A DNA stretch of 8,269 nucleotides from Bacillota bacterium (lineage in GTDB: Bacteria; Bacillota; Clostridia; Peptostreptococcales; Anaerovoracaceae). Positions 1 through 6,076 of this stretch are shown here, one piece after another. A program made the translations under genes and the position numbers. A model generated the notes under the pieces. It saw only the letters and a program-made list of their open reading frames with translations, was not told where the DNA came from and did not search any database. Position 1 is the stretch's first letter. Every line of letters begins with the position of its first letter. The stretch lies in the NCBI GenBank assembly GCA_017515765.1, contig JAFWFF010000190.1, forward strand, positions 1 through 8,269, read 5' to 3'.

Positions 1-1389
1 ACCGGTATCTCCGCCGTCTCCGGTGTCTCCGCCGTCTCCGGTGTCTCCGCCGCCGGTATCTCCGCCGCCGGTGTCTCCGCCGTCTCCGGTATCTCCGCCG
101 CCACCGGTATCTCCGCCGCCGGTATCTCCGCCGTCTCCGGTATCTCCGCCGCCACCGGTATCTCCGCCGTCTCCGGTATCTCCGCCGCCGGTGTCTCCGC
201 CGCCGGTATCTCCGCCGCCGGTGTCTCCGCCGTCTCCCGGATCGTCAGGATTCTGCGGATCCGAATCATCCGTCGGATCGTCAAGGATGTCATCCTGGTT
301 TCCGGCGTCTGCATTGTGCTCATCGACGTCCAGATCCATGGTGCCGGTGGAATTGCCCCTGTAATACGCGACCATATTGCTGATCTCTATCATCGTATCG
401 CTCGGCACATAGTCCATCTGGCCGAAGACGTTCTGATGCAGGGCGACCACGTCGCCGTACAGGTCAGAGGGGAATACATAGGAAATGTTGTTGAGATATC
501 CCGTGGAGATGCTGTACGGGAAGCCTTTGCTCCCGACAACGCTGTATTTGTTGATGTTCATTCCCATCAGCATGATGTCGCGGTTGCTGAGGCTCGTTCC
601 GATCTGCGGGAGCGTCGTGTCGATCAGCTTATTGATGTCGGAAACGTTCATGGTCTTGACTTTTTCAAGGATGAGCCCGATTATCGTGCGCATGCGCTCG
701 GTACGCTTGAAGTCGTCGCCTACGCCCTTCCTGATGCGGCCGTAAGACACTGCCTGGGCTCCGTCAAGGGTATACTGCCCTTCTCCGTCGCACAGCCGGT
801 AATCCTTCTTGCCGATGTTGTCCGCGGTCTCGATGGTGTATTTGTTCAGCTCGTAGATCTCATATTCCTCTACGTAGACGTCAACTCCTCCTATCGCGTC
901 CACGACGTCCGCGACGGCCTTGAAGTTGAACAGGATATAGTCTTTGATGTTGAGGTCCAGCGCCTGGTTGACGCTCTTGATCGTCGTTTCCAGGCCTCCG
1001 TAAGCAAAGGCGTGGGTGATCTTGTCGTAGAATCCCTGGTCGCCCATCCTGAGGAAGGTGTCGCGGTAGATCGAAGTCAGGAAGACCTCGCCCGTCTCTT
1101 CTTTGATGCTCGCCACGATCAAAGCGTCCGCGCGCCATCCTTCCAGATTCTTAAGGTCTCTGGAGTCGACGCCGACGAGCAGGATGTTGATGAATCCGTC
1201 CACGTCAACGCAGGAAAGCTCCGCCTCGTCTATCTTCTCTTCGGGACGCGTTATCTTTCCGAGCTTGGTGTCGACGTAGGAATACGCCACCATACCGCCG
1301 AACATGGTCACCAGAAGGACCATTGCGACAAGTTTGAATACTATCCTCAATCGGCTTATCAAGTTGGGTTTTCGCGGTGTTACGTTCAT
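1..1389 (-). CDS. LCP (LytR-CpsA-Psr) family wall-polymer transferase, C-terminus cut by window edge
   Basis: LCP enzymes are membrane-anchored proteins that transfer undecaprenyl-linked glycopolymers such as teichoic acids or capsule onto peptidoglycan, outside the cell. The minus-strand frame gives 463 codons in the window and stays open at the left edge. Residues 1-15 are basic, about 16-36 form one membrane segment (type II anchor), and about 69-245 are the LCP domain. Family motifs seen are NILLVGVDSRD (D75, R77), GWRADAL (R86, D88), SIYRDT (R109, D110), KITHAFAYGG and YGRIRKGVGDDFKRTERMR (R218, R220, D225, D226, R229); these acidic and arginine residues bind the pyrophosphate and metal in the family. 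After residue 344 comes an Asp-rich linker (345-384), then Gly-Asp-Thr repeats to the edge. The ATG at 1389 is chosen because GGGAGG (1398-1403) lies 8 nt upstream. The paralogue (TagT/U/V type or capsule type) cannot be told from sequence. Confidence 0.93.
   Translation of the reverse strand, partial: MNVTPRKPNLISRLRIVFKLVAMVLLVTMFGGMVAYSYVDTKLGKITRPEEKIDEAELSCVDVDGFINILLVGVDSRDLKNLEGWRADALIVASIKEETGEVFLTSIYRDTFLRMGDQGFYDKITHAFAYGGLETTIKSVNQALDLNIKDYILFNFKAVADVVDAIGGVDVYVEEYEIYELNKYTIETADNIGKKDYRLCDGEGQYTLDGAQAVSYGRIRKGVGDDFKRTERMRTIIGLILEKVKTMNVSDINKLIDTTLPQIGTSLSNRDIMLMGMNINKYSVVGSKGFPYSISTGYLNNISYVFPSDLYGDVVALHQNVFGQMDYVPSDTMIEISNMVAYYRGNSTGTMDLDVDEHNADAGNQDDILDDPTDDSDPQNPDDPGDGGDTGGGDTGGGDTGGGDTGDGGDTGGGGDTGDGGDTGGGDTGGGGDTGDGGDTGGGDTGGGDTGDGGDTGDGGDTG
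4..237 (-). repeat. In-frame 15/18-bp tandem repeat encoding Gly-Asp-Thr units
   Basis: Read on the minus strand in the LCP frame, this stretch encodes 14 consecutive units of three kinds: GGGDT (six copies, 15 bp), GDGGDT (six copies, 18 bp) and GGGGDT (two copies, 18 bp). The order is mixed, not strictly periodic. Aspartate is written as either GAT or GAC, so copies are not identical at DNA level. All unit lengths are multiples of three, so gain or loss of units keeps the frame. The array continues beyond base 1, so its full length and the protein end are unknown. Its location puts it outside the membrane, after the LCP domain. It may be a flexible wall-spanning spacer; that role is inference. 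Confidence 0.95.
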
Positions 1390-1397
1390 TCGCTTTT

Positions 1398-1463
1398 CCT
1401 CCCGTAAACCGTTAACGTCTATAACTAAAAAGATATTATACCATCTTTTGATTCCGAATGCAA
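1398..1463 (-). promoter_or_regulatory. Putative promoter and RBS for the LCP gene
   Basis: On the minus strand a perfect TATAAT lies at 1435-1440, with TTGCAT at 1458-1463 as a weak -35 (only TTG matches consensus) and a 17-bp spacer. Transcription would begin near 1428, giving a leader of about 40 nt with GGGAGG at 1398-1403. The -10 box overlaps the TAA stop codon (1436-1438) of the upstream gene and the -35 lies inside its last codons. No terminator hairpin separates the two genes, so read-through from upstream is also possible. Confidence 0.55.
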
Positions 1464-2008
1464 AGAGCGCATCCCTGCGCCTTTCCTCTGCAGCCCGCAC
1501 AGCCTGACATCCCGGCATTTTCAGCGAGTTCTTCCCGGGTCCCGGCAATGAACGAACCGCATCTTGTGAAGGGAGGCCTCATCACGCCGTCTTCGCTCAC
1601 CGATACGCCTATGCGCTCCGCGCGGGTCATCTCAACGATCGCCGACGCGAGTTCCAAAGGCGTCCCGCCTATGCCCGGCCCTGCCATCTCCGAGAGCATG
1701 ATGCCTAAGGCTTCAGCCTCATCTTTAAGGTCTTTCTCCAGTATAAGGGTGGCTGCGTTCAGGATCGCGTTTGACCATAGTCCTTCAGCCAGGCCGTCTC
1801 CTTCCGCTTCAGGGAGGCTGACCGTAAAGAAGAACCTGCGCATGCCCTCCCCTTCCTCAGGCACTTCCGCAAGGACCGAGGCAAGAGGCAGATGCGCGGC
1901 GAAGAAGTCTTCTCCGGGCTCTTCAAGCCCGCGTACCGAGTCCATGCGTGACGCGAGCCCATGCACCTCATCCATATCAAAGCATATGAGTCTTTCTTCT
2001 GCGATCAT
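1436..2008 (-). CDS. MetH reactivation-domain-like protein with C-terminal Cys4 motif
   Basis: This 190-residue protein resembles the stand-alone 'vitamin B12-dependent methionine synthase activation domain' proteins of anaerobes, which help return oxidised cobalamin to its methylated state using S-adenosylmethionine. The recognised stretch runs from about residue 76 to 156: a helix-rich segment, then GPGIGGTPLELA (110-121, in the place of the PGYG..PLE loop), then RIGVSVSEDGVMRPPFTRCGS (132-152, resembling RIGVxLTExxMxxPxxSxSG). The tail has C170, C173, C180 and C183, spaced CX2CX6CX2C, which could hold an Fe-S cluster or zinc. At 190 residues it is slightly short for the group. The ATG at 2008 has AAGGAGA (2015-2021) 6 nt upstream. 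No MetH or other corrinoid enzyme is in the window. The family call rests on motif memory, not a search; a hypothetical protein of another fold remains possible. Confidence 0.6.
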   Translation of the reverse strand: MIAEERLICFDMDEVHGLASRMDSVRGLEEPGEDFFAAHLPLASVLAEVPEEGEGMRRFFFTVSLPEAEGDGLAEGLWSNAILNAATLILEKDLKDEAEALGIMLSEMAGPGIGGTPLELASAIVEMTRAERIGVSVSEDGVMRPPFTRCGSFIAGTREELAENAGMSGCAGCRGKAQGCALCIRNQKMV

Positions 2009-2033
2009 CCATATTCTCCTTCAGCCGGACCAA

Positions 2034-2063
2034 ATTATGATACAATAGCATATAGAGGAACAA
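2034..2063 (-). promoter_or_regulatory. Putative minus-strand promoter of the MetH-activation-like gene, overlapping the maf promoter
   Basis: Within the 77-bp divergent gap (2009-2085), the minus strand carries CATAAT at 2034-2039 with TTGTTC at 2058-2063 as a weak -35 and an 18-bp spacer. It would fire leftward into the gene starting at 2008. The -35 match is poor, so the call is tentative. Confidence 0.3.
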
Positions 2064-2081
2064 GCGTGCAATTCATGGAGG
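2036..2081 (+). promoter_or_regulatory. maf: Putative plus-strand -10 region and RBS for maf
   Basis: On the plus strand there are two adjoining -10-like boxes, TATGAT (2036-2041) and TACAAT (2041-2046), with no convincing -35. They share bases with the leftward -10 at 2034-2039. The ribosome binding site GGAGG (2077-2081) is only 4 nt from the ATG, which is close but usable. Confidence 0.35.
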
Positions 2082-2085
2082 TTTT

Positions 2086-2721
2086 ATGAAGAAATCCGAA
2101 ACCGGTTTTTCCCTTATACTCGCTTCCGGGTCTCCCCGCAGGCGTGAGATCGTTGAAGCCCGCGGCATAGACCATTATATCATGCCTGTCGACGCGGAAG
2201 AGACTTTGCCGCGCTCGATGGACGGCCGCGAGGCAGTGATGTATCTCGCCCTCAAAAAGGCCTTCGCCGCCCTTGACGAGCTGGACAGACGCTGCGTCTC
2301 CTCACCCTTTGATCTTCCGCTCGCGGATCCGCACGCGCCTTGCTATATACTGGCTGCAGATACCGTGGTCTGGGACGGCGAGATCCTCGGCAAGCCGAAA
2401 GACCGCGAAGACGCTCTCAGAATGCTCATGAAGCTCTCCGGAGGGCATCATTACGTCTTCACCGGGGCCTGCCTCATCTCCTTTGACCGGTCAAAAAAGC
2501 TCCTCCTCTGCGAGGAATCGAAAGTCTTTTTCAAAAAATATACCGAGGACGACATCCGTGATTATCTCGACACTCCCGAGCCGTACGACAAGGCCGGAGC
2601 GTATGCCGTTCAGGGCTATTTCTCGAGGTTTACGGACCATTTGGAGGGCAGCCGGGACAATGTCATCGGCCTTCCTGCCGACGCCGTCATAGCGGCCGTC
2701 AGGACGCTTCAGGTCACATAG
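2086..2721 (+). CDS. maf: Maf family nucleotide pyrophosphatase
   Basis: Maf proteins are cytoplasmic house-cleaning enzymes that hydrolyse non-canonical or modified nucleoside triphosphates (dTTP/UTP or methylated nucleotides, by subfamily) to the monophosphate and pyrophosphate; overproduction blocks septation in Bacillus. All family motifs are present in this 211-residue protein: ILASGSPRRR (11-20), AADTVV (90-95, with D92 as the expected catalytic base), GKPKDREDA (102-110), DKAGAYAVQG (168-177) and NVIGLP (192-197). It is longer than the usual 190-200 residues because of an insertion at about 63-86, just before the AADTVV strand. The start at 2086 is supported by GGAGG at 2077-2081 and by the motif distance. 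It is the only plus-strand gene here, divergent from the MetH-activation-like gene, and its last 13 bp overlap the convergent MATE gene. No terminator is visible after it. Substrate class is not assigned. Confidence 0.95.
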   Translation: MKKSETGFSLILASGSPRRREIVEARGIDHYIMPVDAEETLPRSMDGREAVMYLALKKAFAALDELDRRCVSSPFDLPLADPHAPCYILAADTVVWDGEILGKPKDREDALRMLMKLSGGHHYVFTGACLISFDRSKKLLLCEESKVFFKKYTEDDIRDYLDTPEPYDKAGAYAVQGYFSRFTDHLEGSRDNVIGLPADAVIAAVRTLQVT

Positions 2722-4063
2722 TTCATCCATTTCCCCGAGCGGAAGCGCGGGATGCATAGCGCGATCTTAACTCCTGCGTCGGCAAGGCTCACAAGGCCCA
2801 TGGTCGAAGGCAGGTCCAGACGGAAGACCAGGATGCATACGAAGGTCCCGCCCATCATTATCACTATATTGCAGATCATGTCCACGAACATGCAGAACAC
2901 CGCGTCGCCGCCCGCTCTGAGTATTCCAATTATGAAGATATACGCGAACATCTCGGGGTTATCAGGTAAGCCTGCACTTTTATCGTGCGCACCAGGAGCT
3001 CCATGCTCTCCGCCCCGAATCCGTAAACTCCGGCGATCGGCCTCGCGATCAGGAGCAGGATCAAAGTGGCAGCCACGTTCAGGACCATCACGGTGAACAA
3101 AGCGAGCTTTGCGTAATAGAACGCGACGTCTGATCTCTTTTGTCCCAGCTTTTCTCCTATGATCATGGCGGTCGCGTTTCCGACTCCGAAGAATGCCGAC
3201 TGCAGGAGCTCAGTCACCACATTGGTCACCTGCGTTACGGCGAGGGCCGCTGTTCCGAGAAGCCCGTAGGCTGCGAAGATGACCGCGGTAACAAGGGACC
3301 AGATCCATTCGGTAAAGGCTACGGGAAGAGCGATCCTCAGGACTCTTTTGAAAAGATCGCGGTCAAAGCCGAGAAGCTCAGCGAGCGAAGCGCTGAACGG
3401 ATGGTCTTTGGCCTTTTTGACATATAATAGGAGCATCGTGAGCTCGCATATCCTGGCGACGCAGGTGGCTATCGCCGCGCCGTTCACCCCGAGCGCCGGA
3501 AAGCCGGCTTTTCCAAAGATAAGCACATAGTTCAGGACGAGGTTCACAGAAAGCGCGCCTGCATTTATAAGTGTCACCGCCCTGAGCCTCTGGATAGCCC
3601 TGGAGTTGAAGGATATCACAAACGAAAGCGCCGTAAGCGCGTAAGACAACGCGACGATACGCATATAATACGCGCCCAGCTCAACCACCGCAGGATCCCT
3701 TGAAAACAGCCTGACAAGGCCGGGAGCAAAGATCTCCGCAGCTACGGTCACAAGTGCGCCCAGAGAGAATCCGATCACAGCGTCGATGCCGAGCACGCGC
3801 CTGACGCCTTTGAGATCCCCTGCCCCGAAGTACTGGGACGCGAAGACCGAGGCCCCGCTGTACAGTCCGAAGAGGTACAGAGAGTACACGAAAAACACCT
3901 GGTTCGCCGCGCCTACAGCAGCCACGTGGTCTTCTCCGAGCCTTCCGATCATCACTGTATCGAGAAGGTTCACGCCGATGCTTATGAGGTTCTGTCCCAC
4001 GATCGGGAGGCCTATCAGAAGCATCTTTCTGAAATATGCGTTTCGTTCTTGCAGCCTGTCCAT
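2709..4063 (-). pseudogene. MATE-family multidrug/Na+ efflux transporter, interrupted by a single-base frameshift
   Basis: MATE transporters export drugs or metabolites in exchange for Na+ or H+ across the membrane, with 12 helices in two bundles. The first frame (4063 to 2930) reads 370 good residues, including LDTVMIGRLGEDHVAAVG (34-51), ASQYFGAGD (75-83) and LGVNGAAIATC (191-201), then goes into seven unrelated residues and a stop. The family sequence resumes in the next frame from about 2957 (PEMFAYIFIIGILRAGGD) and ends with the typical RFRSGKWMNYVT at 2709. Restoring one base at the G-run 2955-2958 joins both parts into about 451 residues, the normal family length. So this is either a recent mutation or a sequencing or assembly error. 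There is no Shine-Dalgarno before the ATG at 4063. An ATG at codon 14 exists but would trim the residues before helix 1. Substrate is unknown. Confidence 0.88.
2949..2963 (-). other. Frameshift site in the MATE gene
   Basis: The plus strand has a run of four G's (2955-2958). On the coding strand the frame reads ATA ACC CCG AGA; with one extra C it would read ATA ACC CCC GAG ATG and continue into the remaining conserved C-terminus. The flanking bases do not form an X XXY YYZ slippery heptamer, and I see no strong downstream hairpin, so programmed frameshifting is not supported. Confidence 0.8.
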
Positions 4064-4071
4064 ATTAAGTG

Positions 4072-4100
4072 ATTATAATAGCAAAAGAGCGGCTGCGCAA
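4072..4100 (-). promoter_or_regulatory. Putative MATE promoter giving a near-leaderless transcript
   Basis: A perfect TATAAT (4072-4077) ends only 8 nt before the ATG at 4063. An overlapping extended -10, TGC plus TATTAT, covers 4075-4083. TTGCGC at 4095-4100 can serve as -35 with a 17-bp spacer and lies inside the etfA terminator hairpin. Transcription would begin about 0-5 nt before the ATG, which fits the lack of any ribosome binding site. Confidence 0.5.
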
Positions 4101-4113
4101 TACGCAGCCGCTC
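4083..4113 (-). terminator. Rho-independent terminator of the bcd-etfB-etfA operon
   Basis: A perfect 11-bp inverted repeat, GAGCGGCTGCG (4087-4097) and CGCAGCCGCTC (4103-4113), encloses a 5-nt loop. On the minus strand it is followed by TTTT (4086-4083). It begins 24 nt past the etfA stop codon. The T-run is short, but the stem is GC-rich and uninterrupted. Confidence 0.85.
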
Positions 4114-4137
4114 CTGTTCTTCTGGTCTTTCCGGGGA

Positions 4138-5247
4138 CTATTTCAGAGCGTCGGCAAGAGCTTCGGCGTTGTCCCAGGCGTCCATGATCTCGGGGATGAC
4201 CTTGTAGAGGTCACCGACGATACCGTAGTCAGCCACTTCGAAGATCGGGGCGTCGGGATCTTTGTTGATCGCGACGATGCACTCGGAATTCTGCATTCCG
4301 GCCAGGTGCTGGATAGCTCCGGAGATACCGCAGGCGAAGTAGATCTTCGGCTTTACGGTGGTTCCGGTCTGTCCTACCTGATGGTCGTGTCCGATCCAGC
4401 CGGCGTCTACGCAGGCACGGGAGGAACCGACGACTCCGCCGACCTTGTCAGCGAACTTCTGGATCAGTTCGAATCCCTCGGGTCCGCCCAGTCCTCTTCC
4501 GCCGGAGCAGATGATGTCGGCGTCGGTCAGGGAGACGAGCTCCTTGGCGGACTTGACTATCTCGAGGACTTTGACTCTGAGGTCAGCATCGGTGAGAACG
4601 GGCTTAAACTCGACTACTTCGCCGGTAGCATCCGGATTGGGCTCGAGCTTCTGCATGACGCCCGGTCTTACGGTAGCCATCTGCGGTCTGGAGGTCGGGC
4701 TCACGATGGTAGCCATGAGGTTTCCGCCGAATGCCGGACGGGTCATCTTCAGCTTCTTGTCGGGATCGTTCCTGTCGAGGCCGGCGGTGTTGAGCGTAGT
4801 GTTGGCTTCAGCAAAGTCGATATACTTCGCCAGGCTGATGTCGAGGTGCGTGCAGTCTGCGGTAAGTCCGACGTTCGCGCGTCCCGCGACACGGGGAGCC
4901 AGGTCACGTCCGATATGAGTCGCGCCGTAGAGGATGATCTCGGGTTTGAACTTCTGGATGGCCTGTGTGATGACGGAAGTATAGGCGTCCGTCGTGAATT
5001 TCTCGAGAAGCGGATCGGTCACTGTATAGACCATGTCCGCGCCGTATGTGAAGCACTCCTTGGGAAGATCCTTGACCTGTTCTTCGGAACCTACCAGGAG
5101 AGCCACGACCTTGGCGTCATCGCCAAGCTCGGCAGCGAGGCGCTTGCCTTCGCCGATGAGTTCCAGAGCAACGTTCATGATCTTTCCGTCGCGCTGTTCT
5201 GCGAATACCCAGATATTCTTATATTCAGCAAAATTTACTTCTGACAT
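4138..5247 (-). CDS. etfA: Electron transfer flavoprotein alpha subunit
   Basis: EtfA pairs with EtfB to carry electrons between NADH, ferredoxin or quinone-side partners and acyl-CoA dehydrogenases; it binds FAD in its C-terminal domain. This 369-residue protein has the full C-terminal FAD domain: SGGRGLGG (248-255), SSRACVDAGW (275-284), VGQTGTTVKP (291-300), CGISGAIQHLAGM (306-318) and NKDPDAPIFEVADYGIVGD (328-346). The N-terminal Rossmann-like domain (about 11-200) is also intact. The length is slightly above a typical 320-350, and there is no N-terminal ferredoxin domain. It is last in the operon, 16 bp after etfB, with GGAGG at 5256-5260 lying 8 nt before the ATG; the terminator follows. 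Linkage to bcd, and the likely clostridial host, favour the electron-bifurcating type, but that is inference from context. Confidence 0.97.
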   Translation of the reverse strand: MSEVNFAEYKNIWVFAEQRDGKIMNVALELIGEGKRLAAELGDDAKVVALLVGSEEQVKDLPKECFTYGADMVYTVTDPLLEKFTTDAYTSVITQAIQKFKPEIILYGATHIGRDLAPRVAGRANVGLTADCTHLDISLAKYIDFAEANTTLNTAGLDRNDPDKKLKMTRPAFGGNLMATIVSPTSRPQMATVRPGVMQKLEPNPDATGEVVEFKPVLTDADLRVKVLEIVKSAKELVSLTDADIICSGGRGLGGPEGFELIQKFADKVGGVVGSSRACVDAGWIGHDHQVGQTGTTVKPKIYFACGISGAIQHLAGMQNSECIVAINKDPDAPIFEVADYGIVGDLYKVIPEIMDAWDNAEALADALK

Positions 5248-5263
5248 TTTACTCTCCTCCCAC

Positions 5264-6058
5264 TTAGATCACGTGTTTCTTCTTCAGGCTGCCGACGAGC
5301 TTCTGAGCGATATCCTTCTCGGTATCGCCGTCGAGCATCGTACCCTTCCCCTTCGGCTTCGGTGTGAAGGATTTGAATACGTTGGTCGGAGAGGCCTTCA
5401 GACCGACGGTGGTAAGATCGACTTCCACGTCCTTGGCGTTCCAGACAGTGATCTTCTTGTCCGGATTGAAGATGCCTGCCATATTCATATATCTCGGAGT
5501 GTTGAGCTCCTTGGTGCAGGTCAGCATGCAGGGGATCGGAGCCTCGATGACTTCGTATCCGTCCTCGAGCTGTCTCTGGACCTTGACGCTCTTCTTGTCG
5601 GGAGCGATCTCAAACTTCTGGACATATGTGACCTGGGGCAGATTCAGTTTTTCAGCGATCTGCGGTCCTACCTGGGCGGTATCTCCGTCGATAGCCTGGC
5701 GGCCGGAGAAGATCATGTCGAAGGGCAGTTTCTTGATGACTGCGGTGATGGCGTTGGAGGTCGCCCATGTGTCGGAGCCGCCGACTGCTCTGTCGGAGAG
5801 AAGAACGGCTTCGTCAGCGCCCATGGCGATGCACTCGAAGAGCATGTCCTGAGCCTGGGGCGGTCCCATGCTTACCACGGTGACGTGGATGTTTTCGGGA
5901 TCTGTATCCTTCAGTTTAAGAGCCTCTTCGAGAGCGTTGGCATCATCGGGGTTGAGGATGCTGGGAACGCCGTCTCTGATGAGGGATCCCGTTTCCGGAT
6001 TGATCTTGGTCTCATTGGTATCCGGTACCTGTTTGGCACATACGATGATATTAAACAT
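5264..6058 (-). CDS. etfB: Electron transfer flavoprotein beta subunit
   Basis: EtfB is the partner of EtfA and binds AMP in ordinary ETFs or a second, bifurcating FAD in the anaerobic Bcd-EtfAB type. The 264 residues match the family's usual length. Motifs seen are CAKQVPDTNE (7-16), LNPDDANALEEAL (35-47), SGRQAIDGDTAQVGPQIAE (118-136), LNLPQVTYV (138-146) and NTPRYM (186-191). The DGDTAQVGP segment forms the nucleotide-binding loop. It lies between bcd (18 bp upstream) and etfA (16 bp downstream), clearly co-transcribed. AAGGAGG at 6067-6073 sits 8 nt before the ATG at 6058. Whether it binds FAD rather than AMP cannot be settled by eye, so bifurcation is inferred from the neighbour bcd. Confidence 0.97.
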   Translation of the reverse strand: MFNIIVCAKQVPDTNETKINPETGSLIRDGVPSILNPDDANALEEALKLKDTDPENIHVTVVSMGPPQAQDMLFECIAMGADEAVLLSDRAVGGSDTWATSNAITAVIKKLPFDMIFSGRQAIDGDTAQVGPQIAEKLNLPQVTYVQKFEIAPDKKSVKVQRQLEDGYEVIEAPIPCMLTCTKELNTPRYMNMAGIFNPDKKITVWNAKDVEVDLTTVGLKASPTNVFKSFTPKPKGKGTMLDGDTEKDIAQKLVGSLKKKHVI

Positions 6059-6076
6059 TCTGAAATCCTCCTTATC

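Noticed and set aside
23..364. A plus-strand open frame encoding Ser-Pro-Pro-Val repeats (collagen- or extensin-like).
   Set aside because: It is the complement of the Gly-Asp-Thr repeat in the LCP gene. It has no binding site of its own, and the minus frame has conserved LCP motifs continuous with the repeat.
316..1407. A 363-codon plus-strand open frame opposite the LCP gene.
   Set aside because: Codon-register antisense of LCP; the minus strand carries the membrane segment and catalytic motifs, together with a proper promoter and binding site.
1458..2048. A plus-strand frame of 196 codons opposite the MetH-activation-like gene.
   Set aside because: Ser/Pro/Arg-rich composition typical of antisense reading, no binding site, and the minus frame has a good AAGGAGA and a recognisable fold signature.
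2949..2963. Programmed -1 ribosomal frameshifting in the MATE gene.
   Set aside because: The site lacks a proper slippery heptamer and a strong downstream structure, and MATE transporters are not known to use recoding. A missing base is simpler.
4069..5244. A 391-codon plus-strand open frame opposite etfA.
   Set aside because: Same codon-register antisense effect; it begins inside the terminator region and has no ribosome binding site or family motif.
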